In this document: piece by piece, positions 1 to 7,975 of the stretch | How the letters are laid out: each line of letters begins with the position of its first letter | Numbering within the stretch: position 1 is the stretch's first letter | From: CAZFPT01 sp046541875 | Lineage (GTDB): Bacteria > Planctomycetota > Phycisphaerae > SM23-33 | Direction: 5' to 3' | NCBI GenBank assembly: GCA_046541875.1 | Contig: JBKHCL010000094.1 | Location: forward strand, 1 to 11,792 | DNA length: 11,792 nt | Notes under the pieces: generated by a model | What the model was told of the DNA's origin: nothing | Database searches by the model: none | What the model saw: the letters and a program-made list of their open reading frames with translations, nothing else | Made by a program: the position numbers and the translations under genes

Positions 1-11
1 GGCAGGGGTGG

Positions 12-341
12 CTAGTCGGCCTTTTTCTCGGCCTTCTTGGCGGGTTTGGCGTCCGAGGCGGTCGAGGGCTCCTTCGAGGAGGACGACTCGACGGGCTTGG
101 GCGTATCATCGCCCTTGGCGGAGGACTTCTCGCTCTCGGCGGCCTTCTGGTAGGAGCTGCTTCGGTAGTCGGTCTGGTAGAAACCGCTGCCCTTGAAGAT
201 GACCCCCGCGCCGGTTCCGATCAGTCGACGCACCTTCAGCTTGCCGCATTCGGGACACTTGCGGATGGATTTGGCGGTGATGGGCTGGAATTTCTCAAAA
301 GCGTGGCCGCAGGCGTCACACTCGTAATCATACGTCGGCAT
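12..341 (-). CDS. FmdB-family zinc-ribbon protein
   Basis: A 109-residue protein. The N-terminus starts MPTYDYEC and has two CxxC knuckles (C8/C11 and C29/C32) about 18 residues apart, which should bind one zinc ion. This is the layout of the FmdB/CxxC_CxxC_SSSS regulatory-protein family. The conserved part ends near residue 68. The rest is a low-complexity tail of Ser, Lys, Glu and Ala, probably disordered. I chose the ATG at 341 because AGGAG lies 6 nt upstream (348-352); the open frame runs further upstream but has no comparable signal there. It is the last gene of the chaperone cluster seen here, 165 bp after grpE, and may have its own promoter. The family's molecular role is poorly known; the name comes from a putative regulator near formamidase genes, so no function should be assumed. 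Family assignment is confident. Confidence 0.88.
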   Translation of the reverse strand: MPTYDYECDACGHAFEKFQPITAKSIRKCPECGKLKVRRLIGTGAGVIFKGSGFYQTDYRSSSYQKAAESEKSSAKGDDTPKPVESSSSKEPSTASDAKPAKKAEKKAD

Positions 342-399
342 CTGTGTCTCCTGATTCTCACGTAGCACTTGCGCGTCGGCCCCGACGCACAAAGCGGGC

Positions 400-405
400 A
401 TTATA
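400..405 (-). promoter_or_regulatory. Candidate -10 box for the FmdB-family gene
   Basis: Read on the minus strand, this is an exact TATAAT about 60 nt upstream of the FmdB-family start codon, in the 165-bp gap after grpE. No good -35 box lies 16-18 nt upstream (the matching stretch is C-rich), so a normal sigma-70 promoter is only possible, not shown. It would let this gene be transcribed separately from grpE. Confidence 0.35.
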
Positions 406-506
406 CACGGTTTCGTCATTTATGGGGGCGGTTTGCCGGGCATTCCACCGCGAAGCCCTGTCACCAGTTCCACAAGCGGCGGGGCCGCCTCTGCACGATA
501 TCTACC

Positions 507-1097
507 TTACTCCGGCGCTGTCGCCACGACCACGCCGGCAGGGCGGAGCGTGCGGTCTTTGAGGCGGTAGCCCCGCTGGATTTCCTGGAGGATGGTCATC
601 GGCGAGTGCTCCTCGCTGGGCTGTTGCATCATCGCCGCGTGCAGCTCGGGGTTGAACGTATCGCCCTCTGCCGCATCGATCACCGTCACGCCGAACTTGG
701 TCAGCACGTCGAGCATCTTATCGTGCACCAGTTGCATTCCCTGCAGGAACGGGTCGTCCTGGTCGTGGTTTTCGCGGGCGTGCCCCAGGGCCCGTTCCAT
801 GTCGTCCAGCACGGGCAGCATCGCCCGGATGATATCCTCATTGGCGTACTGCCGGGCCGATTGAATATCCTTCTGCACACGTTTCTGGTAGTTCTGGTAG
901 TCCGCCCCCAGTCGTTGCAGCCGTCCCATCAGTTCGTTGCGTTCGCCCTCCAGTTCGGCGACCGGGTCAAGGTCCTTATTTGCCTCTCCGGTATCGGAGG
1001 CGACGTCGCGCTCTTCGCTGAGCTCGTCGGAGACATCGGGCTCCTGGTGGGGGGGGACGTCGGGTTCGTTCTGTCGTTGTGATCGGTCTTCGGTCAT
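507..1097 (-). CDS. grpE: GrpE nucleotide exchange factor
   Basis: A 196-residue GrpE, the cytosolic factor that releases ADP from DnaK so that the folding cycle can proceed. About 45 acidic, probably disordered residues come first. A long helix/coiled-coil region follows (about 46-110, containing QNYQKRVQKDI). The C-terminal beta domain carries the family signature FNPELHAAMMQQPSEEHSP and then GYRLKDRTLRPAGVVVA. Length and domain order are normal. It lies 78 bp downstream of dnaJ on the same strand. No purine-rich SD is visible before the ATG; the preceding bases are mostly A and C, unlike most neighbours. The start is still reasonable because the acidic N-terminus is typical of GrpE. No dnaK is in the window, so its partner must be encoded elsewhere. 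Confidence 0.97.
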   Translation of the reverse strand: MTEDRSQRQNEPDVPPHQEPDVSDELSEERDVASDTGEANKDLDPVAELEGERNELMGRLQRLGADYQNYQKRVQKDIQSARQYANEDIIRAMLPVLDDMERALGHARENHDQDDPFLQGMQLVHDKMLDVLTKFGVTVIDAAEGDTFNPELHAAMMQQPSEEHSPMTILQEIQRGYRLKDRTLRPAGVVVATAPE

Positions 1098-1175
1098 GGT
1101 TGGTTGTCTGGTGGTTCAGGGTTGGTTCGGTTGTCGGGCCGAGGGGTTTCTCACGCCCGGCCTCGTCGGGGAATT

Positions 1176-2372
1176 CTACCGCTCGACCGGTTCTTCGTCC
1201 GAATCGGTCGGGGGTGTCCGGTCCTTTTCGCCGTCGTCGTCGCCGGCGAAGTAGTCCCGCAGCTTGTCGAAGAAGCCTTTCCGCTCGGGGGTGGCTTCGG
1301 CGTCTTCGGTCCGGGCGAACTCCTGGAGCAGCTCGCGTTGTCGGGCGGTGAGCTTGCGGGGCACTTCCACGTAGATCTGCACGTGCTGATCGCCGGGGCG
1401 ATGGTTTCTCGGTGAGGGCAGGCCCTTCTTTTTCATCGTCAGCAGGTCGCCGTTCTGCGTTCCGGAGGGCACATCGAGCTTCTCGGTTCCCCCGAGAGTG
1501 GGCACCTGGATGGTTCCGCCCAGCGCCGCCTGTGGGTAGGTAATCGGGACGCGACAGAACAGATCGTCCCCGCGACGGATGAGCATCGGGTGGGGTTTGA
1601 TGCGGACGTACACATGCAGGTCGCCGCGGGTTGTACCCGATCGGCCGGGCTCACCTTCGCCACGGATCCGCACGACCTGCCCGTCGCGGATGCCGGCAGG
1701 GATGTGCACGGTGAGCACGCGCTTCCTGCGCGATCGGCCGCTGCCGTTGCAGTCCGAGCAGGGGTCGGAGATGATCGTGCCCTTGCCCTGACATTTCGGG
1801 CAGGTGACGATGCGCACGCTCACGCCGAAAAAGCCCTGCATCTGCTGTTGGACCTGCCCGTAGCCGCCGCACGTGCCGCACTTGGACGGGTCCGAGCCCG
1901 GTTTGGCGCCGGACCCGTCGCACGTCTCGCACAGGTCCATCCGCTCGAACTCCAGCGTATGGTCCACGCCGGTTGCGACGTCTTCCAGGGAGATGGCGAT
2001 CTCGGTTTCCAGGTCCAGCCCGCGCTCGGCGGCGGGTCCTCTGCCCCGACCTCCCCCGAAACCACCGCCGCCGAAGATGTCCTCGAACATCGAGAAGATA
2101 TCGGCGAAGCCCATGTTCGAGAAGTCGTGCATGCCCGCGCCGCGCAGCCCCTCGTGTCCGAACTGGTCGTACTGGCGGCGCTTCTGCCCGTCGGAGAGCA
2201 CTTCGTAGGCTTCGGCGAGTTCCTTGAACCTTTTCTCGCCCTCGGCCTTGTCGCCTTTGAAGTTGTCCGGGTGGTACTTCAGCGCCAGTCGGCGGTAGGC
2301 GCGTTTGATGGTCGCGCCGTCGGCCGACTTGTCCACGCCGAGCACTTCGTAATAGTCACGCTTTTGAGGCAT
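1176..2372 (-). CDS. dnaJ: Chaperone protein DnaJ (Hsp40)
   Basis: A complete 398-residue type I DnaJ, the co-chaperone that delivers unfolded substrates to DnaK and stimulates its ATPase. The J domain occupies about residues 5-70 with the HPD motif at 34-36. A Gly/Phe-rich linker follows (about 88-112). Four CxxCxGxG zinc modules start at C148, C165, C191 and C205, giving two zinc sites. The C-terminal substrate-binding domain runs to about residue 350. An acidic tail of roughly 40 residues closes the protein. The start at 2372 is preceded by AGAGG about 4 nt away. It lies 40 bp after the SPFH gene and 78 bp before grpE, so co-transcription is likely. All catalytic and metal residues are present. 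Confidence 0.98.
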   Translation of the reverse strand: MPQKRDYYEVLGVDKSADGATIKRAYRRLALKYHPDNFKGDKAEGEKRFKELAEAYEVLSDGQKRRQYDQFGHEGLRGAGMHDFSNMGFADIFSMFEDIFGGGGFGGGRGRGPAAERGLDLETEIAISLEDVATGVDHTLEFERMDLCETCDGSGAKPGSDPSKCGTCGGYGQVQQQMQGFFGVSVRIVTCPKCQGKGTIISDPCSDCNGSGRSRRKRVLTVHIPAGIRDGQVVRIRGEGEPGRSGTTRGDLHVYVRIKPHPMLIRRGDDLFCRVPITYPQAALGGTIQVPTLGGTEKLDVPSGTQNGDLLTMKKKGLPSPRNHRPGDQHVQIYVEVPRKLTARQRELLQEFARTEDAEATPERKGFFDKLRDYFAGDDDGEKDRTPPTDSDEEPVER

Positions 2373-2412
2373 ACATCCTCTTCGATTCTGCAGGCTTGGA
2401 TTCGTGTATTCG

Positions 2413-3363
2413 TTACTTTTCGGCGTCGAGGATCAGCGGCAGGCCGTCCTTTCCGCCTCCGATGACCACGACCTTGGTATTGTTGCTCTCGGCCAGTTCC
2501 AGCGTCGCCTCGATGCCCTTGAACCGCAGGAACTCGGGGGTGAGCTGCTTTTTGATGATCTCCATCCGCTGGGCGATTCCCTCGCCCTCGATCTTCTTGC
2601 GTTCCTTTTCCTTCTCTTCCTTCTGGATGACGTACTGCATCCGCAGAGCTTCCTGTTGCATGGCGAGCTTTTCTTCGATCGCGTTGCGCTGGCGGGGAGG
2701 CAATTGGACGTTCCGCAACAGCACCTGCTGAACAACGAACGCTCCGTCCTTGCCGAGTTTCAGCCCGGCCTTGCCCTTGTCGGTCTTGCGGAGAATCTCG
2801 CCGAGCCGCTTGTTGAGGTACTCCTCGGTGCGGGCGGCGAGTTCTTTGCGTTTCTCGGCGTACGCCTGGGACGACTCATATTCGCTGGAGGCCTCGCGGA
2901 TCGCCGTCCGAACAGCCGGGCGGATGATCTTCTGAGTGTACTCCTCGCCAAGCTTCTGGTACACCCACGCGGCGTCCTCAGCCAACAGCTTGTAGGTGAC
3001 GGTGACGTCGAGCTTCAGTTGCAGCCCGTCCTTGGACAGGACGGTGATCGAATCGTCCCGTTTGATCTCGCCTTCCTGTGTTGTCCCGCTCATCGTGTAC
3101 GCCTGGGCCCGCACAGTCAGGTTTCGCACCTTCAGCAATGGATTGATCAGGTGCAGCCCCTCTTCGAGATAGCCCTGCCGGACGTTCCCGAACAGCACCT
3201 TCACACCGACATGACCGGAGGGCACGATCACGAGGCACGAGGCAACGACAGCCAGGATGGCTGCGGCGAAAATGCCCGCCGAGCCGATGCGGGGAACCTC
3301 CCGCCGATACAGAGACGCCACCCCCGCCACGACCAGAATTGCCGCTATCACGAGAAACGCCAT
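2413..3363 (-). CDS. SPFH/prohibitin-like membrane protein
   Basis: A 316-residue protein with two N-terminal hydrophobic segments (about 2-18 and 29-48). A prohibitin/SPFH domain follows (about 49-230, beginning VPSGHVGVKVLFGNV and continuing with EGLHLINPLLKV). Then comes a highly charged, probably coiled-coil helix (about 215-275, rich in KEEKEKERKKIEGEG). This is the usual plan for prohibitins and HflK/HflC, which form membrane-bound rings that scaffold lipids and control AAA proteases such as FtsH. The start at 3363 is set by AAAGGAG ending 6 nt upstream; the frame runs 25 codons further upstream without such support. It lies between groEL1 and dnaJ on the same strand. A role in membrane protein quality control is inference from family and neighbours. 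The exact SPFH subfamily cannot be fixed by eye. Confidence 0.9.
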   Translation of the reverse strand: MAFLVIAAILVVAGVASLYRREVPRIGSAGIFAAAILAVVASCLVIVPSGHVGVKVLFGNVRQGYLEEGLHLINPLLKVRNLTVRAQAYTMSGTTQEGEIKRDDSITVLSKDGLQLKLDVTVTYKLLAEDAAWVYQKLGEEYTQKIIRPAVRTAIREASSEYESSQAYAEKRKELAARTEEYLNKRLGEILRKTDKGKAGLKLGKDGAFVVQQVLLRNVQLPPRQRNAIEEKLAMQQEALRMQYVIQKEEKEKERKKIEGEGIAQRMEIIKKQLTPEFLRFKGIEATLELAESNNTKVVVIGGGKDGLPLILDAEK

Positions 3364-3438
3364 GGGATTCTCCTTTCGTGTGTACGGGTGTCCGGGCGGT
3401 GCAACGGGGCAGGGCGTCGATCGCCTCAGCCCGCGCAA

Positions 3439-3469
3439 CGGGGCGCGTCACGCTGTGTGACGCGCCCCG
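3439..3469. other. Perfect 13-bp hairpin between groEL1 and the SPFH gene
   Basis: CGGGGCGCGTCAC (3439-3451) and its exact reverse complement (3457-3469) enclose a 5-nt loop. It lies about 35 nt after the groEL1 stop and about 75 nt before the SPFH start codon. No T-run follows on the minus strand, so it is not a standard intrinsic terminator. It could act as a partial terminator, an RNA processing site, or a barrier protecting the groEL mRNA from 3' exonucleases. Confidence 0.7.
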
Positions 3470-3504
3470 CCCGGGTGTCTCTGCAGTGTGGTGGGGCCGG
3501 GTCG

Positions 3505-5121
3505 TCAGACCACAGCGCCGGCGACCGGTTCTTCGTCTTCCTTCTCGTCGAAGTCGGTCACCATCAGGTCGGTGGTCAGCAGCAGCCCCGCGATGGACGC
3601 GGCGTTCTGCAGCGCCGTCCGCGAGACCTTCGCCGGGTCGATGATGCCCGCCTTGACCATGTCCACGTACTCGCCCACGCCGGCATCGTAGCCGATGGTC
3701 TTTCCGCGTTCGAGGATTTCCGCGACCACGACCGAGCCGTCCTCGCCGGTGTTGTTGACGATCTGGGCGGTCGGCGATTCCAGGGCGCGGAGCACGATGT
3801 CCACGCCGATCTTCTCGTCGCCGCGCGCCTTGGAGCGTGCCTTGTCCACCGCGTCGATGCAGTGGAGGAACACCACCCCGCCGCCGGGGACCACGCCTTC
3901 CTCAGCGGCGGCCCGGGTGGCGTGCACCGCGTCGTCGATGAGGTCCTTGCGTTCCTTCATCTCGGTTTCGGTGGCTGCCCCGGCCTGGATGACGGCCACG
4001 CCGCCGGTGAGCTTGGCCAGACGCTCGGTGAGCTTCTCGCGATCGTAATCGCTGGTGGTCTTCTCGATCTGGGCGCGAATCTGATCGGCCCGGGCGTTGG
4101 TGTCCTTCTTCGTGCCGCCGCCTTCGATGATCGTGGTGGCGTCCTTGGTGACGACGATTTTCTTCGCCGAGCCGAGCATGTCGGGCTCGATGTTTTCGAG
4201 CTTCACGCCCAGGTCCTCGGAGATCACCTGTCCACCGGTGAGGATGGCGATGTCTTCGAGGATCGCCTTGCGTCGGTCGCCGAAGGCCGGCGCCTTGACC
4301 GCACAGACGTTCAGCGTGCCGCGAAGCCGGTTGACCACCAGGCCCGCCAGGGCGTCGCCCTCGACGTCCTCGGCGATAATCAGCAGCGGCTTGCCCGAGG
4401 AGGCGACCTTCTCCAGCACCGGGACCATGTCCCGCAGGGAGGAGATCTTCTTCTCGTGGATAAGGATCTGGGCGTCCTCCAGCACGCACTCGAGGCTGGA
4501 GGGGTTGTTCATGAAGTAGGCGCTGATGTAGCCCTTGTCGAACTGCATGCCCTCGACCAGCTCCAGCTCGGTCTCGAGACCCTTGCCTTCTTCGACGGTA
4601 ATCACCCCGTCGGTGCCGACCTTGTCGAACGCCTCGGCGATCATCTCGCCGATCTGCGTGTTCCAGTTGGCGCTGACGGTGGCGACCTTGCGAAGGTCGT
4701 CGTTGTTGCGGACCTTCTTGGACTGCTCTTCGATGCTCTGGACGGCCGCCTCGACGGCGATGTCGATTCCGCGCTTCACGCTCATGGCGTTGGCGCCGGC
4801 GGCGACGTTCTTGAGCCCCTCGCACATGATGGACTCAGCCAGCACGACGGCTGTGGTGGTTCCGTCGCCGGCGACGTCGTTGGTCTTGTTGGCGACCTGG
4901 TTGGCCATCTTGGCGCCCATGTTCTCGAAGGGGTTGGGCAGGTCGATTTCCTTGGAGACGGTCACGCCGTCCTTGGTGACCTTCGGGCCGCCGAAGCTTT
5001 TCTGCAGCAGCACGTTTCGCCCGGTGGGCCCGAGAGTGACCTTGACCGCCTTGGCGAGCTTGGTCACGCCCTGCAGCATCGCCCCGCGGGCGTCAATATC
5101 GTATAGCATCTGCTTTGGCAT
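3505..5121 (-). CDS. groEL: Chaperonin GroEL, paralogue 1 (no GGM tail)
   Basis: A 538-residue group I chaperonin subunit, which forms the 14-mer cage that folds proteins with GroES. The ATP-site motif GDGTTT (D86), the catalytic Asp D397 in DDAVHATRAA, and the VVPGGGVV block are present. In the apical substrate-binding region Y198, Y202 and F203 match E. coli Y199, Y203 and F204. Two things are odd. The C-terminus is acidic (EKEDEEPVAGAVV) with no Gly-Gly-Met repeat. Both partners of the E. coli D155-R395 salt bridge are replaced, by N154 and L394. The start is supported by AAGGAG 8 nt upstream. It lies 56 bp after groES, in the classic groES-groEL order. It is certainly a GroEL and probably functional, but with altered allostery or substrates. 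Confidence 0.97.
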   Translation of the reverse strand: MPKQMLYDIDARGAMLQGVTKLAKAVKVTLGPTGRNVLLQKSFGGPKVTKDGVTVSKEIDLPNPFENMGAKMANQVANKTNDVAGDGTTTAVVLAESIMCEGLKNVAAGANAMSVKRGIDIAVEAAVQSIEEQSKKVRNNDDLRKVATVSANWNTQIGEMIAEAFDKVGTDGVITVEEGKGLETELELVEGMQFDKGYISAYFMNNPSSLECVLEDAQILIHEKKISSLRDMVPVLEKVASSGKPLLIIAEDVEGDALAGLVVNRLRGTLNVCAVKAPAFGDRRKAILEDIAILTGGQVISEDLGVKLENIEPDMLGSAKKIVVTKDATTIIEGGGTKKDTNARADQIRAQIEKTTSDYDREKLTERLAKLTGGVAVIQAGAATETEMKERKDLIDDAVHATRAAAEEGVVPGGGVVFLHCIDAVDKARSKARGDEKIGVDIVLRALESPTAQIVNNTGEDGSVVVAEILERGKTIGYDAGVGEYVDMVKAGIIDPAKVSRTALQNAASIAGLLLTTDLMVTDFDEKEDEEPVAGAVV

Positions 5122-5177
5122 TGGATGCGCTCCTTAGTGTGTTGAATCGTCGAACCGGTTTTGCCGGCAGCGACGCG

Positions 5178-5468
5178 TTACTTCTCGATGATCGCCAGCA
5201 CGTCGCTCTCGCGGAGAATGACGTACTCTTCGCCTTCGATCTTGATCTGCGTACCGCCATATCGACCGTAAAAGACCTCGTCGTTCTTCTTGACGCTCAT
5301 CTCGCCGCGCTCGCCGCTGTCCAGCAGTTTGCCCGGACCGGTGGCGACGACCTTGCCGCGCTGAGGCTTTTCCTGGGCGGCGTCCGGAAGGACGATCCCG
5401 CCGGAGGTGACTTCTTCTGCTTCGCTCTGCTTGACCAGGATCCGATCATCCAGGGGCTTGACAGCCAT
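5178..5468 (-). CDS. groES: Co-chaperonin GroES
   Basis: A 96-residue GroES, the heptameric lid that caps GroEL. It starts MAVKPLDDRILVK. The mobile loop that contacts GroEL is recognisable (about 17-33, EEVTSGGIVLPD), and the protein ends in the typical strand EEYVILRESDVLAIIE. Length is normal. AAGGAG lies 9 nt before the start codon. It sits between the two groEL genes, 87 bp after groEL2 and 56 bp before groEL1, so one lid may serve both chaperonins. That sharing is inference. Confidence 0.98.
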   Translation of the reverse strand: MAVKPLDDRILVKQSEAEEVTSGGIVLPDAAQEKPQRGKVVATGPGKLLDSGERGEMSVKKNDEVFYGRYGGTQIKIEGEEYVILRESDVLAIIEK

Positions 5469-5537
5469 CGTTGTATTCTCCTTCGTGGTTCAGTTCGTGT
5501 GCTTTGGTGTCTGGTGTCCGTCATAAGGCTACAGCGG

Positions 5538-5553
5538 CCGGTGGGTTCACCGG
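5538..5553. other. Short hairpin after the groEL2 stop codon
   Basis: CCGGTG, a 4-nt loop, then CACCGG. On the minus strand it begins 2 nt after the groEL2 stop and is followed by no T-run. It may stabilise the groEL2 mRNA end or slow read-through into groES. The stem is only 6 bp, so function is uncertain. Confidence 0.4.
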
Positions 5554-5555
5554 GC

Positions 5556-7244
<1,689 letters not shown>

Positions 7245-7440
7245 AGTGGTGGTGCTCCTTTCCAGATAGAACCTGTCGCGGTTGTTTGCTTGTCCATTCC
7301 GCGGGTTGCCAACGCAACGCCGCCCGGCCGGGAAACACGCCGACCGCTGTACTCCATATCCAACTACAAGCAACCCGCATGCCGAAGGAACTAAAACTCT
7401 GCCTTAAATATACTTGCGACTATCAACAGGTTATCCACAT
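7245..7440 (-). promoter_or_regulatory. Leader and probable promoter zone of the chaperone cluster
   Basis: About 195 bp before groEL2. It contains a 9-bp inverted repeat (GCGGGTTGC at 7301-7309, GCAACCCGC at 7370-7378) around a 10-bp palindrome CCCGGCCGGG (7323-7332), and an AT-rich patch at about 7391-7426 that stands out in this GC-rich DNA. TATATT on the minus strand (7407-7412) could be a -10 box, but no good -35 partner is seen. No CIRCE operator (TTAGCACTC-N9-GAGTGCTAA) is present, so HrcA control is not supported. The inverted repeat is the best candidate for an operator or leader structure. The start site is unknown. Confidence 0.5.
7421..7439 (+). promoter_or_regulatory. DnaA box pair
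   Basis: TTATCCACA at 7431-7439 is an exact match to the strong DnaA box. Just before it, CTATCAACA (7420-7428) matches 7 of 9 positions in the same orientation, with centres 11 bp apart, about one helical turn. AT-rich DNA adjoins on the left. It could be a DnaA-responsive regulatory site of the groEL2 promoter. Two boxes alone do not make an origin. Confidence 0.45.
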
Positions 7441-7450
7441 TGCCCCCGTC

Positions 7451-7486
7451 CCTGCCGCGCCAGGCAGGTCAGGCTGCCTCGGCGCG
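7451..7486. other. Mutually exclusive hairpins
   Basis: CGCGCCAGGCAG (7456-7467) pairs with CTGCCTCGGCGCG (7474-7486): 12 bp with one bulged C and a 6-nt loop. The same 7463-7468 segment can instead pair with CCTGCC at 7451-7456. Only four T residues follow on the plus strand, so terminator activity is doubtful. It might be a dispersed palindromic repeat or an RNA switch element. Confidence 0.5.
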
Positions 7487-7526
7487 CATTTTGACAGCAT
7501 CAAAGCCCTTCCGTCCAAGGCGCATC

Positions 7527-7671
7527 GTGCCTGTTTCGATCACGGTCAGCAAGGATCAGCGCAACCCCTGGCCGGCGAAACTGGAGGAAGGGTTTCAACG
7601 GCGGGGCGAGCTTCACCTGCGCCGTGAGCGAGGACGGCAAGGTGACCTTTTCCAACAAATTGAAAAAATAG
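7527..7671 (+). pseudogene. Frame-broken small coding region
   Basis: I do not recognise this protein. From a GTG at 7527 (AAGG about 6 nt upstream) one frame reads VPVSITVSKDQRNPWPAKLEEGF. The +1 frame continues NGGASFTCAVSEDGKVTFSNKLKK to the TAG at 7669-7671. Both halves have gene-like codons ending mostly in G or C, and a natural-looking composition, and they join near 7593-7597. Skipping one base gives a peptide of about 47 residues. It could be a decayed gene end, a sequencing or assembly error, or chance. A minus-strand frame of similar length overlaps it, so support is modest. Confidence 0.3.
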
Positions 7672-7717
7672 CCCGGCCCGTTGGCCCGTGGGGCAGATCG
7701 AATTGTATTGTTTGAGA

Positions 7718-7887
7718 TGGCGTGAGGGTTTCGTCCACCCCGCGTCGCGTTTGGCCTGGTCGTCGCCGGCCGGGGTGGCAAGGTACCTATGCCCCCGCTT
7801 GCCACTGCGGAAGACGACGACCTGGCCTGTCGGGTGGGCGGCCCCCGCCCGCTGTCGTGCCAGGCTGTCCGACGGGGCAGCTTTTTT
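7718..7887 (+). ncRNA. Structured small RNA candidate, 6S RNA-like
   Basis: About 170 nt folding as one long rod. The basal stem pairs 7719-7722 with 7846-7849 and 7726-7728 with 7842-7844, then GTCCACCC (7733-7740) with GGGTGGGC (7832-7839). A large bubble follows (7741-7752 opposite 7828-7831). Next is a 13-position stem with one U-U mismatch (7753-7765 with 7815-7827), an internal loop, and GTGGCAAG (7775-7782) with CTTGCCAC (7798-7805) closed by a 15-nt loop. It ends at an intrinsic terminator. A weak -10 (TATTGT, 7706-7711) precedes the proposed start. A rod of this size with a GC-flanked central bubble is the 6S RNA plan; 6S RNA binds the housekeeping RNA polymerase holoenzyme as a promoter mimic. 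No protein frame is evident. The RNA call is moderate; the 6S identity is tentative, based on structure only. Confidence 0.5.
7864..7887 (+). terminator. Intrinsic (Rho-independent) terminator
   Basis: GCTGTCC (7864-7870), loop GACG, GGGCAGC (7875-7881), then six T residues (7882-7887). The 7-bp stem includes one G-U pair. It works only on the plus strand, so something is transcribed rightward out of the 7440-7864 region even though the flanking genes both lie on the minus strand. It best fits the 3' end of the small RNA candidate. Confidence 0.85.
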
Positions 7888-7975
7888 CGTGCGCTCGCCC
7901 GGTGGCGGGGGGTCAAACCACTCCGCGACTATCGGGGCGGCGCCCGTTCGACGTCGCAGCCCACGACGGCAATCA

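Noticed and set aside
361..370. GTAGCACTT resembling a CIRCE half-site
   Set aside because: It matches 7 of 9 positions of one arm only; no matching second arm lies at the required spacing.
2404..5106. A 900-codon open frame on the plus strand
   Set aside because: It runs antisense across the SPFH and groEL1 genes. Long antisense frames are expected in GC-rich coding DNA, and its product matches no family I recognise.
7491..7496. TTGACA in the intergenic region, plus strand
   Set aside because: The hexamer 17 bp downstream (TCCAAG) is a poor -10 box, so promoter function is not supported.
7500..7916. A 138-codon minus-strand frame in the intergenic region
   Set aside because: Composition is biased toward Arg, Pro, Ala and Ser, with no motif and no clear SD. 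It overlaps the terminator and the RNA stems. It cannot be fully excluded.
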